Shown here in pieces: positions 63,092-64,000 of a stretch of 64,000 nucleotides of DNA. The position numbers and the translations under genes were made by a program. Below the pieces are notes generated by a model. That model had not been told where the DNA came from. It did not search any database and saw only the letters and a program-made list of their open reading frames with translations. The stretch lies in NCBI RefSeq assembly GCF_025215095.1, contig NZ_JALHAP010000082.1, forward strand, positions 558,001-622,000, read 5' to 3'. The DNA comes from Dryocola boscaweniae. GTDB lineage: Bacteria > Pseudomonadota > Gammaproteobacteria > Enterobacterales > Enterobacteriaceae. Numbering within the stretch: the first letter of the stretch is position 1; each line of letters opens with the position of its first letter.

Positions 63092-64000
63092 TCAGCTAAT
63101 CTCAATCATCGGTCGGCCTGCGCGGGCGGATTTCAATTCGCCGATGGCGGTCAGCTTGATGCCATTTTTTTCCGCTACGGCTGCAACTTCCTGCTCTGCA
63201 TCAGCGCGAACCGCTATCAGCAGGCCGCCGGAGGTTTGCGGATCGCACAGCAAATCGCGGTGCGCATCGGACATTTCGCCCATCAGATGGCCATAGCTGG
63301 CAAAGTTGCGCCCTGTACCGCCGGGCACGCAGCCTTTAGCGATGTATTCTTCAACATCCGGCAGTTTAGGCACTTTATCGAACCACACTTCCGCCTGAAC
63401 GCCTGCGCCCTGGCACATCTCGCTAAGGTGCCCCAGCAGGCCGAAACCGGTGACGTCCGTCATGGCGGTTACGCCTTCAATAGCGGCAAATTCCGCACCG
63501 GGCTTATTGAGCTGGCACATGACTTTTGCCGCCAGGCCAAAATGTTCGGGTTTTAAGAGAGATTTTTTCTCAGCGGTAGTCAGTACGCCAATGCCAAGAG
63601 GTTTGGTCAGATAGAGTTTGCAGCCCGCCTGCGCCGAGCTGTTTTTCTTTACGCGCTCGGTCGGCACGATGCCGGTCACGGCAAGACCGAAAATAGGTTC
63701 TGGCGCGTCGATAGAGTGGCCGCCTGCAAGGGAAATACCCGCCTGCTGGCAGACAAAGCGCCCGCCTTCAATAACTTTACGGGCAATTTCCGGGGCAAGG
63801 GTATTAATTGGCCAGCCCAGAATGGCAATCGCCATAATCGGTTTGCCGCCCATGGCGTAGATATCGCTGATGGCGTTAGTTGCCGCGATGCGGCCAAAAT
63901 CGAACGGGTCGTCGACAATCGGCATGAAGAAATCCGTGGTGCTGACGACACAGGTGCCGTTGCCCAGATCGTAAACCGCCGCGTCATCGCTGGTTTCGTT
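63092..64000 (-). CDS. selD: Selenophosphate synthase (5' end cut by window end)
   Basis: Makes selenophosphate from selenide and ATP for selenocysteine and selenouridine. The frame is open to base 64000 with 302 residues visible; about 45 N-terminal residues, including the Cys/Sec-Gly-Cys catalytic loop, lie outside. NETSDDAAVYDLGNGTCVVS, STTDFFMPIVDDPFDFGRI, AGGHSIDAPEPIFGLAVTG and DPQTSGGLLIAV match E. coli SelD. It is upstream of topB in the same direction. Confidence 0.96.
   Translation of the reverse strand, partial: NETSDDAAVYDLGNGTCVVSTTDFFMPIVDDPFDFGRIAATNAISDIYAMGGKPIMAIAILGWPINTLAPEIARKVIEGGRFVCQQAGISLAGGHSIDAPEPIFGLAVTGIVPTERVKKNSSAQAGCKLYLTKPLGIGVLTTAEKKSLLKPEHFGLAAKVMCQLNKPGAEFAAIEGVTAMTDVTGFGLLGHLSEMCQGAGVQAEVWFDKVPKLPDVEEYIAKGCVPGGTGRNFASYGHLMGEMSDAHRDLLCDPQTSGGLLIAVRADAEQEVAAVAEKNGIKLTAIGELKSARAGRPMIEIS

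Overview
The window is chromosomal DNA from a gammaproteobacterium of the family Enterobacteriaceae. Protein after protein is close to its Escherichia coli counterpart in sequence and length (PpsA, AroH, BtuC, PheS/PheT, ThrS, PfkB, KatE, AstCADBE, XthA, TopB, SelD), and the backbone order follows the E. coli ppsA-to-selD segment. It is not Escherichia, because several loci are fuller or rearranged. I cannot name the genus from sequence alone. I found no tRNA, rRNA, insertion sequence, prophage or CRISPR array.

Layout: (1) 1-3690: a TonB-dependent siderophore receptor, cut by the window start, diverges from an exported Fes-type esterase; a Fur-box-like palindrome lies between them. (2) 3728-8487: ppsA, divergent ppsR, and aroH with a TrpR operator that overlaps the ppsR stop codon. 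(3) 8596-14497: a Fur box followed by a complete haem-uptake operon hemP-hemR-hemS-hmuT-hmuU-hmuV. (4) 14498-21328: selO, ydiV, an orphan LacI-type regulator, nlpC, btuD-btuE-btuC and ihfA. (5) 21333-28340: the translation operon thrS-infC-rpmI-rplT-pheM-pheS-pheT, with three classical control features: the thrS operator, the infC AUU start and the pheM attenuator. (6) 28643-43863: a small exported protein, ydiY, pfkB, ydiZ, yniA, yniB, hxpB, an orphan kduD-like gene, ydjM, tcyP, cedA, katE, a cold-shock gene, osmE, nadE, yddG and cho. (7) 43868-52158: a complete histidine-utilisation cluster hutHU / hutC / hutFD / hutIG. (8) 52236-59082: spy and the arginine-catabolic operon astCADBE with a sigma-54 promoter. 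(9) 59453-64000: REP-like repeats, xthA, nudG, ynjH, topB and selD (cut by the window end).

How the genes work together: the iron and haem genes share Fur-type control. hemR imports haem across the outer membrane, hmuTUV across the inner membrane, and hemS handles it in the cytoplasm. The hut genes encode a five-step route from histidine through urocanate, imidazolonepropionate, formiminoglutamate and formylglutamate to glutamate; three TTGT-N4-ACAA palindromes look like HutC operators. The ast operon degrades arginine to glutamate and succinate. ppsA/ppsR and pfkB act in central carbon metabolism.

The window is mostly well-known core genome. I do not see a convincing undescribed system. The best leads are comparative: the hem and hut clusters lie exactly where E. 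coli keeps only ydiE (a HemP homologue) and ves (a HutD homologue), which suggests these E. coli genes are operon relics. Other leads are the exported esterase/receptor pair, the orphan LacI regulator, the orphan kduD, the 74-residue exported protein, an 80-bp topB/ynjH overlap and a 19-bp perfect inverted repeat between hutG and spy.
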